From contig OZ220477.1 of the NCBI GenBank assembly GCA_965116015.1, positions 1,674,001 to 1,738,000 of the forward strand: a stretch of 64,000 nucleotides of DNA, given 5' to 3'. The stretch's first letter is position 1; the number at the start of each line of letters is the position of its first letter. The DNA is from S5-327 sp965116015. Its GTDB lineage: Bacteria; Chloroflexota; Dehalococcoidia; Lucifugimonadales; Australimonadaceae. Shown here piece after piece: positions 1 through 9,515 of the stretch. Under the pieces are notes generated by a model, which had not been told where the DNA came from, searched no databases, and saw only the letters and a program-made list of their open reading frames with translations. A program made the position numbers and the translations under genes.

Positions 1-404
1 CCCGAGGCGAAGATTACCACGCGTCCTTTCTCCAGGTGCCGCAGGGCTCTTCGGTAGATGTAGGGCTCAGCCACAGCGCGGATCTCGAGGGCGGACTGCG
101 TCCGGGTTGTTACGCCGGCGCGCTCGAGCGCGTCCTGCAGCGCCAGGGAGTTGATGAGCGTGGCGAGCATTCCGGCGTAGTCGGCAGTTGCGCGGTCCAT
201 TCCGCGCTGTTCGGCTTGGGCGCCGCGCCAGATGTTGCCTCCGCCGACAACCAGGGAGAGCTGCACTCCGAGGCCGACCGCCGCCTTCACTTCGCTGGCG
301 AGGCGTTCGAGCACGGACCAATCGAGGCCGTCGAGCGAGCTCCCTCTGAGCGATTCACCGCTGAGCTTGAGCACCGCGCGCCGGATCGCGGCGTGCGTCG
401 TCAT
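1..404 (-). CDS. pyrH: UMP kinase, 3' end outside the window
   Basis: UMP kinase phosphorylates UMP to UDP with ATP in pyrimidine nucleotide synthesis and is a cytosolic hexamer. The visible 134 N-terminal residues begin MTTHAAIRRAVLKLSGESL and contain the family motifs VVGGGNIWRG (UMP/ATP site) and MDRATADYAGMLATLIN, followed by LALQDALE and a TRTQSALEIR stretch. The ATG lies 16 nt after the tsf stop, with an AAGGGA ribosome binding site a few bases upstream, so it is the third gene of an rpsB-tsf-pyrH operon, a common bacterial order. The C-terminal part is cut off by the window edge; no frameshift is seen in the part present. Confidence 0.95.
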   Translation of the reverse strand, partial: MTTHAAIRRAVLKLSGESLRGSSLDGLDWSVLERLASEVKAAVGLGVQLSLVVGGGNIWRGAQAEQRGMDRATADYAGMLATLINSLALQDALERAGVTTRTQSALEIRAVAEPYIYRRALRHLEKGRVVIFAS

Positions 405-420
405 GGCGTCCCTTCCCTGC

Positions 421-924
421 CTATTCGCCCAGGCCGAAGCGCACGAACCGTCCCACGCGGATGTTCTCACCCACCTTCGCCCGCAGCTCCAGCACCAGGT
501 CGGCGACAGTCTTGCCCTGGTCGCGGATGAACGGCTGCCGCAGCAGGCACACCTCTTCGGGAGAAGCGTCGGCGCTATCCGGCATATCCGTTTCGTCGAG
601 ATAGGAGGGCGACATTGCGGCAATCTGCATCGCGATATTGTGGGCGAGGGCTTTGAATTCCGGGGTTCTGCCCACGAAATCGGTCTCGCAGTTCAATTCG
701 ACCATCGCGCCGATGCGGCTGCCCGCGTGGATGTACGACTCGATGATTCCTTCGGCGGTGACGCGGTCGGCCTTTGTAGCCGCTTTCGCTACGCCCTTCT
801 CGCGGAGGGCTTGCTCTGCTCTGTCCATATCGCCCTCGGCGTCTTCGAGGGCGCGTTTCGAGTCCATAATGCCGGCGCCTGTCCGCTCTCGGAGCAGACG
901 TATCGATTCGGTGGAGACCTGCAC
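421..924 (-). CDS. tsf: Elongation factor Ts, short form
   Basis: EF-Ts is the guanine nucleotide exchange factor that regenerates EF-Tu-GTP during translation. The 167-residue protein starts MQVSTESIRLLRERTGAGIM (UBA-like N-terminal domain that binds EF-Tu) and carries the core motif NCETDFVGRT near residue 80. It is much shorter than the roughly 280-residue E. coli protein because it has only one copy of the dimerisation-type core subdomain, as in several thermophile and Chloroflexota EF-Ts proteins. The start is GTG with GAGGT five bases upstream. It follows rpsB by 29 bp and precedes pyrH by 16 bp. Confidence 0.95.
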   Translation of the reverse strand: MQVSTESIRLLRERTGAGIMDSKRALEDAEGDMDRAEQALREKGVAKAATKADRVTAEGIIESYIHAGSRIGAMVELNCETDFVGRTPEFKALAHNIAMQIAAMSPSYLDETDMPDSADASPEEVCLLRQPFIRDQGKTVADLVLELRAKVGENIRVGRFVRFGLGE

Positions 925-953
925 TGATTACCTCGATTCAGGGGATTTGCGGA

Positions 954-1835
954 CTAGGCCTCTGCGGCGAGGTCGTCCTCAGTTTCGGCGGCTGACTCGA
1001 AGGGTTCGGGGGCGGCTTCCGCCGCGGCTTCCTCATCGGCGGATCTCTCGTCTGCCGCAGGCTCGTCGGTCGCTGCGCTGTAGCCGCCTCGCATCGCCAA
1101 CCACTGGTTATGGCCTTCAAGCGCCGCCCTGGCGATGTGGCTCGACACAAGGCGAATCGACCGTATCGCGTCGTCGTTGCCTGGTATCGGCCAATCGATC
1201 GGAGTTGGATCGCAGTCGGTATCGACGAGGGCGATGATTGGCACTCCGCCTCGCTGCGCCTCAGCCACGGCGATGTTCTCTCGGCCGACGTCGACGATGA
1301 ACATCGCGCCCGGAACGGCGGTCATCTCTTTGATTCCGCCGAGGTAGCGGTTGAGTTTCACGATTGAAGCCTCGAGCTTGAGCGCTTCTTTCTTGGGGAG
1401 GCGCGAGAATTCGCCTCGGGCCTGGCGTTCTTCGAGGCGCACGAGGTAGTCGATCCGCTTCTCGATGGTGGCGAAGTTGGTGATGGCGCCGCCCAGCCAG
1501 CGCTGGTTCACGTAGAACTGGCCGGCGCGTTTCGCCTCTTCGCGGATCGCGTCTTGCGCCTGCTTCTTCGTGCCCAGCATCAGAATCCGCTTGCCGCTGG
1601 CGGCGACCTCCCGCGCGAACGCGCAGGCCTGTTCGAGCAGTCCCATGGTCTGCTGCAAGTCGACGATGTGGATGCCGTTCCTCTGCGCGAAGATGAAGCG
1701 CCGCATCTGGGGGTTCCACCTGTGCGTCTGATGGCCGAAGTGGACTCCTGCTTCGAGCAGCGCTTTCATACTCAGGGATTCGTCGCCTTGGGGCGCCGTT
1801 TCTCTGACTGCTGCGGATGCAGCCTGTTGCACCAT
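954..1835 (-). CDS. rpsB: 30S ribosomal protein S2
   Basis: S2 is a small-subunit ribosomal protein needed for S1 binding and initiation. The 293-residue product has the hallmark start MKALLEAGVHFGHQTHRWNP (from about residue 23), the FIAQRNGIHIVDLQQT-like segment written here as FIFAQRNGIHIVDLQQT, and GAMFIVDVGRENIAV. I chose ATG 1835 (MVQQAASAA) because a GGCAGG ribosome binding site sits just upstream and the longer reading frame runs back through the promoter. The last 45 residues are an acidic Ala/Glu/Asp-rich tail not found in short S2 proteins. First gene of the rpsB-tsf-pyrH operon. Confidence 0.95.
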   Translation of the reverse strand: MVQQAASAAVRETAPQGDESLSMKALLEAGVHFGHQTHRWNPQMRRFIFAQRNGIHIVDLQQTMGLLEQACAFAREVAASGKRILMLGTKKQAQDAIREEAKRAGQFYVNQRWLGGAITNFATIEKRIDYLVRLEERQARGEFSRLPKKEALKLEASIVKLNRYLGGIKEMTAVPGAMFIVDVGRENIAVAEAQRGGVPIIALVDTDCDPTPIDWPIPGNDDAIRSIRLVSSHIARAALEGHNQWLAMRGGYSAATDEPAADERSADEEAAAEAAPEPFESAAETEDDLAAEA

Positions 1836-1868
1836 AGGGACCTGCCTTTCTGTCGATCTCAGATATCC

Positions 1869-1891
1869 CGCGGGGCTCGACGTTCCCCGCG
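1869..1891 (-). promoter_or_regulatory. Hairpin in the rpsB 5' leader
   Basis: A perfect 7-bp inverted repeat (CGCGGGG, 9-nt loop, CCCCGCG) lies between the rpsB -10 box and its start codon, so it would fold in the mRNA leader. No U-tract follows, so it is not a standard terminator. S2 autoregulates its own mRNA through leader structures in other bacteria; a similar role here is an inference. Confidence 0.5.
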
Positions 1892-1902
1892 ACTGTCCCA
1901 GG

Positions 1903-1908
1903 ATTCTA
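1903..1908 (-). promoter_or_regulatory. -10 box of the rpsB operon
   Basis: On the minus strand the hexamer reads TAGAAT, 67 bp upstream of the rpsB ATG, giving a leader of about 60 nt. No TTGACA-like -35 hexamer is visible at the expected spacing. Confidence 0.5.
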
Positions 1909-2003
1909 CCACAGCCGCGCCCCGAGCCCATCCGTTTGCGCGCTCGCTGGCGAAGCGCGAAAACGTCCCCGGCAAGCAGCCCTCGACGGCTGTGCGCTGA
2001 GCG

Positions 2004-2519
2004 CTAGTAGTGGACGAGCGACGTTACGTTCAGGCCGGGAACGAGCGCGCGCCCTTGCAGCGCGTCGAGCTCGATGAGGACTGCCGCGCCCGCAATCTCG
2101 GCGTCGGCGCGGCCTACGAGCTCAACGGTCGCGGCCAGCGTGCCGCCGGTCGCCAGCACGTCGTCGACAACGAGCACGCGGTCGCGCCGGCCTAGGGCAT
2201 CGATATGCATCTCGATGGCGCTCTCGCCGTACTCGAGGGCGTACTCGGCGGAGAACGTTTTGTAGGGGAGCCTGCCGCGCTTGCGAACAGGAACGAACCC
2301 TGCGCCAAGCGCGACGGCGATGGGCGCTCCGAGCAGGTAGCCGCGCGCCTCGATGGCCACGACGCGGTTGATGCGCGCGTCCTTGTACGGAGCGGCGAGG
2401 TCGTGGACGGCGGCGCGGAACGCGTCCGCGTCGCGCAGGAGGGGCGTGATGTCGCGGAAGACGACGCCTTGCGCAGGGAAGTCGGGAATCGCGCGTATCA
2501 GGTCGCGGTAGGGAGTCAT
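2004..2519 (-). CDS. apt: Adenine phosphoribosyltransferase
   Basis: APRT converts adenine and PRPP to AMP in purine salvage (cytosolic homodimer). The 171-residue protein matches the family length. It has the N-terminal IPDFPAQGVVFRDITPLL motif, the IEARGYLLGAPIA loop, the RKRGRLPYKT segment and the PRPP-binding signature VLVVDDVLATGGT. It stands alone, with a -10-like TATAGT only 8 nt from the ATG and no convincing ribosome binding site, so the transcript is probably leaderless or nearly so. Confidence 0.95.
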   Translation of the reverse strand: MTPYRDLIRAIPDFPAQGVVFRDITPLLRDADAFRAAVHDLAAPYKDARINRVVAIEARGYLLGAPIAVALGAGFVPVRKRGRLPYKTFSAEYALEYGESAIEMHIDALGRRDRVLVVDDVLATGGTLAATVELVGRADAEIAGAAVLIELDALQGRALVPGLNVTSLVHY

Positions 2520-2527
2520 CGCTTCAC

Positions 2528-2533
2528 ACTATA
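2528..2533 (-). promoter_or_regulatory. -10 box of apt, near-leaderless
   Basis: TATAGT on the minus strand ends 8 nt before the apt ATG. Transcription would start at or next to the start codon. Confidence 0.5.
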
Positions 2534-2638
2534 GCAATCTCTTCCGCGTTCTCTCCCGAGCAATCTCCCGCGCCGGTTCGTGGGGGCTGGTGGACGCGGG
2601 GAGTGGAGGCTCTCTCTCCGTGTCGGGCGCGGAAGGGA

Positions 2639-2674
2639 TACACTACTTGAGGCGCCTACGAGCGGCGTAGCGCC
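2639..2674 (+). promoter_or_regulatory. cimA promoter and 5'-terminal hairpin
   Basis: A TACACT -10 hexamer (2639-2644) is followed about 7 nt later by GGCGCCTACG, AGCGG loop, CGTAGCGCC (2651-2674), a nine-pair stem with one bulged C. The predicted transcript therefore begins with a hairpin that ends just before the GCAGGAGAG ribosome binding site. Whether it stabilises the mRNA or masks the site is not decidable from sequence. Confidence 0.5.
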
Positions 2675-2687
2675 GCAGGAGAGCCGC

Positions 2688-4274
<1,587 letters not shown>

Positions 4275-4286
4275 CCGCGCGCAGCT

Positions 4287-4817
4287 ATGCCCACCGACGT
4301 CTTTCATATGGACGCGAACGGCGTGCGCATCTCAGTCGACCGCGCGGTGTTCGCCGAGCACGCCTACGCGACGCGCAACATCGCCAGCATCGCAACCGTC
4401 GCCGACAGGGGGATTCTCTGGCCGGGCAGGATCACGCTGCTCCTCGGTTTCGGACTCCTCGCCGCGGGGGTTCTCATAAGCAACCCGATTACTCTGATGC
4501 TTGGGGGAGTTGCGACGCTGTCCGGGTCGCTCAATCTTGCCCGCAAACGGACGAAGTACGGCGTTCGCATCGTTACGCAGCGCGGGCCGGTGTACGTTCT
4601 GGCCTCGCAGGACAAGAGGTACGCTGAGACGGTCTCGACGGCGCTCCGCAAGGCGGTCGAAGCATCCCGCCAGCGACGCGAGGCCGCCTACAGCGATTCC
4701 GGCTCCGCCGGCGCGGACGGCGGAGCCGCGCCCGCCGCCAGCTCCGACTCTTCGCGTCCGCGCGGCGGCGCGCAGCCTCGCTTCCGCCGCAAACGACGCC
4801 GGCAGGGGAAGGGCTGA
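4287..4817 (+). CDS. Small membrane protein, DUF6232-like
   Basis: 176 residues. The N-terminal 40 residues form a beta-rich segment (VRISVDRAVFAEHAYATRNI), followed by two adjacent hydrophobic helices (about residues 50-80: ITLLLGFGLLAAGVLI and ITLMLGGVATLSGSL) and a second beta segment YGVRIVTQRGPVYVLAS. This layout is like DUF6232 proteins, from memory. The last 60 residues are Ala/Ser/Pro/Arg-rich low complexity, ending in a basic tail RFRRKRRRQGKG that could bind nucleic acid or lipid headgroups. It starts 12 bp after cimA and is probably cotranscribed. Function unknown. Confidence 0.6.
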   Translation: MPTDVFHMDANGVRISVDRAVFAEHAYATRNIASIATVADRGILWPGRITLLLGFGLLAAGVLISNPITLMLGGVATLSGSLNLARKRTKYGVRIVTQRGPVYVLASQDKRYAETVSTALRKAVEASRQRREAAYSDSGSAGADGGAAPAASSDSSRPRGGAQPRFRRKRRRQGKG

Positions 4818-4899
4818 CTGGCTGCGAAGGGAGCGCTCGCGCCGCCAAACGTCATTGCCGCGTCGGCAACGCTGACTGATTCCGTACGGGGCGCGGCAT

Positions 4900-4977
4900 T
4901 CCGGCTCGGAGGGAGGCTAGCGACGATGAACGCAGCCTATACGCAGTCGGGCTCGGCGCTCCGGCTCGGAGGGAGGC
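4900..4977. repeat. 18-bp direct repeat, 60-bp period
   Basis: TCCGGCTCGGAGGGAGGC occurs at 4900-4917 and again at 4960-4977, exactly 60 bp apart, in the gap after the DUF6232-like gene and running up to the stop of the next gene. The rest of the gap (4818-4899) shows nothing recognisable. Confidence 0.7.
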
Positions 4978-4978
4978 G

Positions 4979-7906
4979 CTACCGCAGGGCGTCCGCGAGG
5001 TATTCGGCCCAGTGGCGAGGCGTCTTGGTCGTGAAGTGGGCAATCTGCTGCCGGCAGGAGACGCCGGAGATCGCCACCGGCCAGCCGCGCTTCTCTTCCG
5101 CGTCGATCGCAGGGAAGAGCTTCAGGGAACCCATCGTCTTCGACATTTCGTAGTGCTCTTTCTCGAATCCGAACGTGCCGGCCATTCCGCAGCACGCCGA
5201 GTCGATGAGCTCCGGCTCGTAGCCGGCCATCGACAATGCGGTCAGCGTCGGCCCGGCTCCCACGAGCGCTTTCTGGTGGCAATGCCCGTGCACTTGCACC
5301 GGAGCTTGCCCGCGCTCTCTGAAGACGGCGCGCGCCGCCTCGGGTTCGCTCTCCGCCAAGTGCGCCATCAGTTCGTCGAGCATCCACGACCGACCAGCCA
5401 CCGATCGGGATTCTTCGCTGCGCAGGAGTTCGGGGTACTCGTCGCGGAGCGTGAGCAGGCACGACGGCTCGACGCCGACGATGAGCGCGCCGGCGGCGGC
5501 GTGCGGAGCGAGCGCGCGGACGTTCTCGAGCGCCCACTCCCGAGCCTTGGACAGCTGTCCTTTGGAGATGAGCGGGCGTCCGCAGCAGCCGCGCCGCGTC
5601 TCGATCTTCACGTTGTAGCCAAGCGCCTCGAGCACGCGCACGGCGGAACGCCCCACCTCGGGATGCATATATTCCGTGAACGTGTCGTGGAAGAAGATTG
5701 CGTCGCCGCGGGCGCCGTCCCCTCGCGGCCTGCGCTTGCGGAACCACGAGGAGAATCGCCGCCAGGCGAATCGGGGAAGCGGGCGCTCCCGCGAGACGCC
5801 GACGGCCCGCTCCACGAGGGCTTTCGTCAGGGGAAGGCCGCTCATGAAGTTCGTGAGCGGAGCCAGCGCCTGACCCGCCCTGCTGAGCCGGGCAATCTCG
5901 CCGAAGAGCCGTGCGCGCAACGGCGTTCCGCGCTTTTCGTAGTACTTGCTCAGCACCTCTGATTTCAGTTTGGCCATATCGACGTTCGAGGGACACTCGG
6001 CCTTGCACGCCTTGCACTCAACGCAGAGATCCATCGTGTCGTACAGCCGCTTGCCTGTGAGCTGGTCGGCGGGGAGCTTTCCGCTCAGCGCCATGCGCAG
6101 CATCGTGGCGCGAGCGCGCGTCGAGTGCTCTTCCTCGCGCGTCGCCATAAACGACGGGCACATTCCGCCGTCGAGTTTGCGGCAAGCTCCCTGGCTGTTG
6201 CACATCTCCACGTGCGCCGCGAATCCTCCGTCCTCCGAGAAATCGAGGTATGTGGGGATGTCGACCGCGTGATAGTCGGGGCTGATGCGCAGGTTCTCGC
6301 GTATGCCTGGCGTTTCGATGATCTTGCCGGGGTTCATAATCGAGTCCGGGTCGAACGCCGCTTTCAGCTCTTTGAACGCTTGGTATATCTCTGAGCCGAA
6401 CATCTTCTCGGTGAAGACGCCGCGGACGATTCCATCGCCGTGCTCGCCGGTGAGGCTTCCTCCGAACTCGAGCACGAGGTCGGAGATCTCCTCGGCGATA
6501 GCCGCCATCGTTTCGACGCCCGCGCGCGTCTTCATATTGACGACGGGGCGGATGTGCAGACAGCCTGTTGAAGCGTGGCCGTAGTAGGCCGATTCGGTGC
6601 CGTGCCTGGCGACGATTTCTTCGAACCGGCGCACGTACTCCGGCAGTTGCTCGGGCGACACCGCGGTGTCTTCCACGTACGGCAGCGGCTTGGCGTCGCC
6701 CTTCAGCGCCATCGCGAGCCCGAGTCCCGCTTCGCGCAGGGCGTACCACCGCCGCTGCTCCTCCGAATCGTTCGTGATCATGGTCGCGTAGCCGAGGCGG
6801 CGGCGCTCCATATCGGCTTTGAGCGCTTCGAGCTTGGAGCGCACTTCGCGGGGGGACTCCCCGTAGAATTCCACGAAGAGCAGCTCGCGCGGTTCGCCTA
6901 TGAAGTAGTCGAGCAGGCGGCGGTAGCCGGGGTTCACTTTGCAGTTGTCGATGATCATATGCCCTATCAGCTCCACCGCCGACGGGCTGTGTTCGAGGAT
7001 AGGAGTCGCCGCCTCCATGCACTCGATGAGGTCTGTGAAATGCACGACTCCCAAGCCCTTGTGCTCGGGAACAGGCACGAGGTTGACTCTCGCCTCGACA
7101 ACGGCGACCAGCGTTCCTTCGGAGCCGACAACCGCCCGCGTGAGGTTCATCGGCCCGTCGCCTCTGAAATCGTCGAGGTTGTAGCCCATCACGCGGCGGA
7201 GGAGCCGCGGGAAGCGCTGCTGAATCTCGTCGGCGTGCTCCCACGCCAGCCGGCGCGTCTCTCTGTAGATCGCGCCTTCGAGGTCGTTCTGCGACATTTT
7301 GTCTTCGAGCGCGGCGCCCGTCGTAGGCGCGAAATGAGCGCGGCTGCCGTCCGACAGGATGGCGTCGGCCTCCAGTATGTGGTCGAGCGTTTTGCCGTAG
7401 ATGACAGAGTGCGGACCGCACGAGTTGTTGCCGATGCCTCCGCCCACTGTCGCCCGCGCGCTCGTAACGGGGTCGGGGCCGTACATCAGCCCGTAGCGGC
7501 GCACGGCGGCGGAGAGGTGGTTATTGACGATGCCGGGCTGCACCCGCGCCCACCGCTCCTCCGGCGAAACTTCGAGGATGTCGCGCATGTATTTCGAGAA
7601 ATCGATGACGATGGCGTGGTTCGTTGTCTGGCCTGCGAGCGCCGTGCCGCCGCCGCGAGGCATCACGGGCACGCCGTGGCTGCGCGCGACGCGGATCACG
7701 GCTTCCACATCGTCGGCATTACGCGGAATCACGACTCCCACCGGCGTCATCTGGTACATAGAGGCGTCGGTGGAGTACATAAGGCGGTTGTACCGGTCCA
7801 TACGGATTTCGCCGGCGATCTGCCCCTGCAGCTCCTCGGAGATTGCGGCGATCTCCTTTCCGGAGATCTCGGCGCCTTTGCGAACGGTCTCGTACAGAAG
7901 CGGCAT
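4979..7906 (-). CDS. Fused FAD-linked oxidase and Fe-S dehydrogenase (GlcD/D-lactate dehydrogenase type)
   Basis: A 975-residue membrane-associated or cytosolic flavo-iron-sulfur dehydrogenase that oxidises a 2-hydroxy acid such as D-lactate or glycolate and passes electrons to the quinone pool. Order of domains: PCMH-type FAD-binding (PRGGGTALAGQ near residue 85, VGGGIGNNSCGPHS near 150), FAD-oxidase C-terminal domain (LTGEHGDGIVRG), two ferredoxin-like clusters (C-x5-C-x7-CP near 565 and CVECKACKAECPSN near 627), then two CCG domains (GCCGRPLIS near 775, CCGMAG near 905). ATG 7906 is preferred over the upstream ATG 7972 because it has an AAGGGAG site, and the -10 box overlaps 7972. The substrate cannot be told from sequence. 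The aldolase/reductase genes nearby make glycolate or tartronate chemistry plausible. Confidence 0.85.
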   Translation of the reverse strand: MPLLYETVRKGAEISGKEIAAISEELQGQIAGEIRMDRYNRLMYSTDASMYQMTPVGVVIPRNADDVEAVIRVARSHGVPVMPRGGGTALAGQTTNHAIVIDFSKYMRDILEVSPEERWARVQPGIVNNHLSAAVRRYGLMYGPDPVTSARATVGGGIGNNSCGPHSVIYGKTLDHILEADAILSDGSRAHFAPTTGAALEDKMSQNDLEGAIYRETRRLAWEHADEIQQRFPRLLRRVMGYNLDDFRGDGPMNLTRAVVGSEGTLVAVVEARVNLVPVPEHKGLGVVHFTDLIECMEAATPILEHSPSAVELIGHMIIDNCKVNPGYRRLLDYFIGEPRELLFVEFYGESPREVRSKLEALKADMERRRLGYATMITNDSEEQRRWYALREAGLGLAMALKGDAKPLPYVEDTAVSPEQLPEYVRRFEEIVARHGTESAYYGHASTGCLHIRPVVNMKTRAGVETMAAIAEEISDLVLEFGGSLTGEHGDGIVRGVFTEKMFGSEIYQAFKELKAAFDPDSIMNPGKIIETPGIRENLRISPDYHAVDIPTYLDFSEDGGFAAHVEMCNSQGACRKLDGGMCPSFMATREEEHSTRARATMLRMALSGKLPADQLTGKRLYDTMDLCVECKACKAECPSNVDMAKLKSEVLSKYYEKRGTPLRARLFGEIARLSRAGQALAPLTNFMSGLPLTKALVERAVGVSRERPLPRFAWRRFSSWFRKRRPRGDGARGDAIFFHDTFTEYMHPEVGRSAVRVLEALGYNVKIETRRGCCGRPLISKGQLSKAREWALENVRALAPHAAAGALIVGVEPSCLLTLRDEYPELLRSEESRSVAGRSWMLDELMAHLAESEPEAARAVFRERGQAPVQVHGHCHQKALVGAGPTLTALSMAGYEPELIDSACCGMAGTFGFEKEHYEMSKTMGSLKLFPAIDAEEKRGWPVAISGVSCRQQIAHFTTKTPRHWAEYLADALR

Positions 7907-7970
7907 CACGGCTCCCTTCAGTCGTTGGCCGACGGGCATCGGCGGACGGGCTGGGTTCAGCAGAGTCCAC

Positions 7971-7976
7971 ATTGTA
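7971..7976 (-). promoter_or_regulatory. -10 box of the FAD/Fe-S oxidase gene
   Basis: TACAAT on the minus strand, 65 bp before the chosen ATG. It overlaps an upstream in-frame ATG at 7972, which therefore cannot be on this transcript. Confidence 0.45.
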
Positions 7977-8057
7977 CGGCGCCCTACCCCGCCTGCTCTC
8001 CGCCTATCAGAGGGCGCCTGCGTGAAGGGCGCCGCCGGCGGAAGCAGAACCCGGTGG

Positions 8058-8099
8058 CGCTCTTACGCGAGCCGGGATAACCTCGGCTCTGTAAGAGCG
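8058..8099 (+). other. Large hairpin upstream of the BlaI-like gene
   Basis: CGCTCTTAC (8058-8066) pairs perfectly with GTAAGAGCG (8091-8099). Inside it, GAGCCG (8069-8074) pairs with CGGCTC (8084-8089). The 42-nt element lies 70 bp before the BlaI-like start. It has no T-tract; it may be an attenuator-like leader element or an operator region. Confidence 0.5.
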
Positions 8100-8170
8100 A
8101 GGAGAGCGCCGATGGGGCGCGGGCAAGCGAGAGGGAGAGCGTTTGGCCTTGTCGCGCAAGGAGGAGCGCC

Positions 8171-8773
8171 GTGGTTGAACAGAGCAACGCTGCCCCTGAA
8201 TCCGACGAAGCAGGGGCTGCGGCGCAGACAGAATCTGGGGAGAGGCGCGGGGCGGCGGCACTCGGCCCTCTCGAACTCCAGCTGATGAGCGCTCTTTGGG
8301 ACGCCGCCGGGCCCCTCTCCGTTCAGGGAGTTATCGGCAGCTTCGGCCCGGGACGCAACTACAAGACGGTTATGACTGTCCTCAACCGGCTCGTCGCCAA
8401 GGGGCTCCTCGAACGCCATCTCGACGGCAGAGCGTACCGCTACGGACCGCGCCAGCAGCGGGGGGAATTCCTGCGCTCAGCCGCCGATGAGCTCGTCCGC
8501 AACTACCTCGCCTCCTACGGAGACTCCGCCGCGGGGGCGCTCGCCGAGGCTGTAAGCGTCTGCGATCGGCGCTCCGCCGCAGTAGCGGCGGAGGCGCCGG
8601 CTGCTCCGCAACAGCGGTCTGCGATCGGAGATGACCCGCCGGCCTCCGCGGGAGCGCCCGGCTCCGGCTTGGCCGGCACCGAGCGAACGCCGACCGTCGC
8701 GCTCGTTCTCGCTGTTCTGGGTCTCGAAGCCGCTATCTTGCTCGTTGGCCTCGCCCGGCGAGGGGCGCGCTGA
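8171..8773 (+). CDS. BlaI/MecI-family repressor with a C-terminal membrane anchor
   Basis: 200 residues. Residues about 30-110 match the BlaI/MecI/CopY winged-helix fold: LGPLELQLMSALWDAAGPLSV, YKTVMTVLNRLVAKGLLER, and a YRYGPRQQRGEFL wing. Usual BlaI proteins stop near residue 125. Here an Ala/Pro-rich linker (about 125-170) leads to one hydrophobic helix VALVLAVLGLEAAILLVGLA and a short RRGAR tail, predicting a membrane-tethered regulator. No M56 BlaR1-type protease partner is adjacent. The GTG start has AAGGAGGAG five bases upstream. It precedes rsmG by 12 bp. Target genes unknown; autoregulation is likely by analogy. Confidence 0.75.
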   Translation: MVEQSNAAPESDEAGAAAQTESGERRGAAALGPLELQLMSALWDAAGPLSVQGVIGSFGPGRNYKTVMTVLNRLVAKGLLERHLDGRAYRYGPRQQRGEFLRSAADELVRNYLASYGDSAAGALAEAVSVCDRRSAAVAAEAPAAPQQRSAIGDDPPASAGAPGSGLAGTERTPTVALVLAVLGLEAAILLVGLARRGAR

Positions 8774-8785
8774 CGGGAAGCCGTC

Positions 8786-9505
8786 GTGGACTGGGATGCG
8801 TTCCGCGCGACAGCAGCCGATCTCTCGGTTGATCTCGACGACCGGCAGGCGGAGCAGTTCCGGCAGCTGCTGACGCTCCTGCGCCAAGCGAACAGCGCCG
8901 CCGCGATTATGTCGGAGGCTGGGCTGCGCGACGCGCTCCGCGCCCACTTTCTCGATTCGCTCACGCTCGCGCCCATCATCCGGGAGATGGGGCTGGCGAA
9001 CGGGCGGTTCGTCGACATCGGCGCGGGGGGCGGCTTTCCCGGCCTGCCGCTCAAAATCGCGCTTCCTACGCTCGATCTGACGCTCATCGACGCAGCCCGC
9101 AAGAAGACCGACTTGCTCGAACGGGCGGTAGCCGCGCTCGGCGTCGACGCCCGCGTGCTGCAGGCGCGCGCGGAGGACGCCGCCCGCGACCTTAGCCTGC
9201 GCGAGACGTTCGATCTCGCCACGGCGCGCGCCCTCGCGCCATGGCCTGTCGTTCTCGAGCTTGCGCTGCCGTTCTGCGCCGTCGGCGGGCGTCTGCTGGG
9301 TCAGCGCGGCGAGAGCGGCCCCGCCGAGGCGGAGCGTTACGAGCCAGCGGCGATAGCCCTTGGAGGGCGCACTCTGCGAGTGGAGGCGGTCGGGGCCGCC
9401 GCAGGGTTCACGGCGCGCCACGTCGTAGTCGTCGAGAAGATCAGCGCCACGACAGAGAGATATCCGCGCCGCGCGGGGATACCGGCGAAACGTCCGCTAG
9501 TTTAG
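8786..9505 (+). CDS. rsmG: 16S rRNA (guanine-527-N7)-methyltransferase
   Basis: RsmG (GidB) methylates N7 of G527 in 16S rRNA using SAM. The 239-residue protein shows FLDSLTLAPI, the SAM-binding motif FVDIGAGGGFPGLPLKI, LIDAARKKTDLLERA, and the characteristic end RYPRRAGIPAKRPL. The GTG start gives the family length. It is usually next to mnmG or parA/parB; here it sits behind a BlaI-like gene, so the usual gid/par order is not kept. Confidence 0.93.
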   Translation: MDWDAFRATAADLSVDLDDRQAEQFRQLLTLLRQANSAAAIMSEAGLRDALRAHFLDSLTLAPIIREMGLANGRFVDIGAGGGFPGLPLKIALPTLDLTLIDAARKKTDLLERAVAALGVDARVLQARAEDAARDLSLRETFDLATARALAPWPVVLELALPFCAVGGRLLGQRGESGPAEAERYEPAAIALGGRTLRVEAVGAAAGFTARHVVVVEKISATTERYPRRAGIPAKRPLV

Positions 9506-9515
9506 GCTTGTAGTC

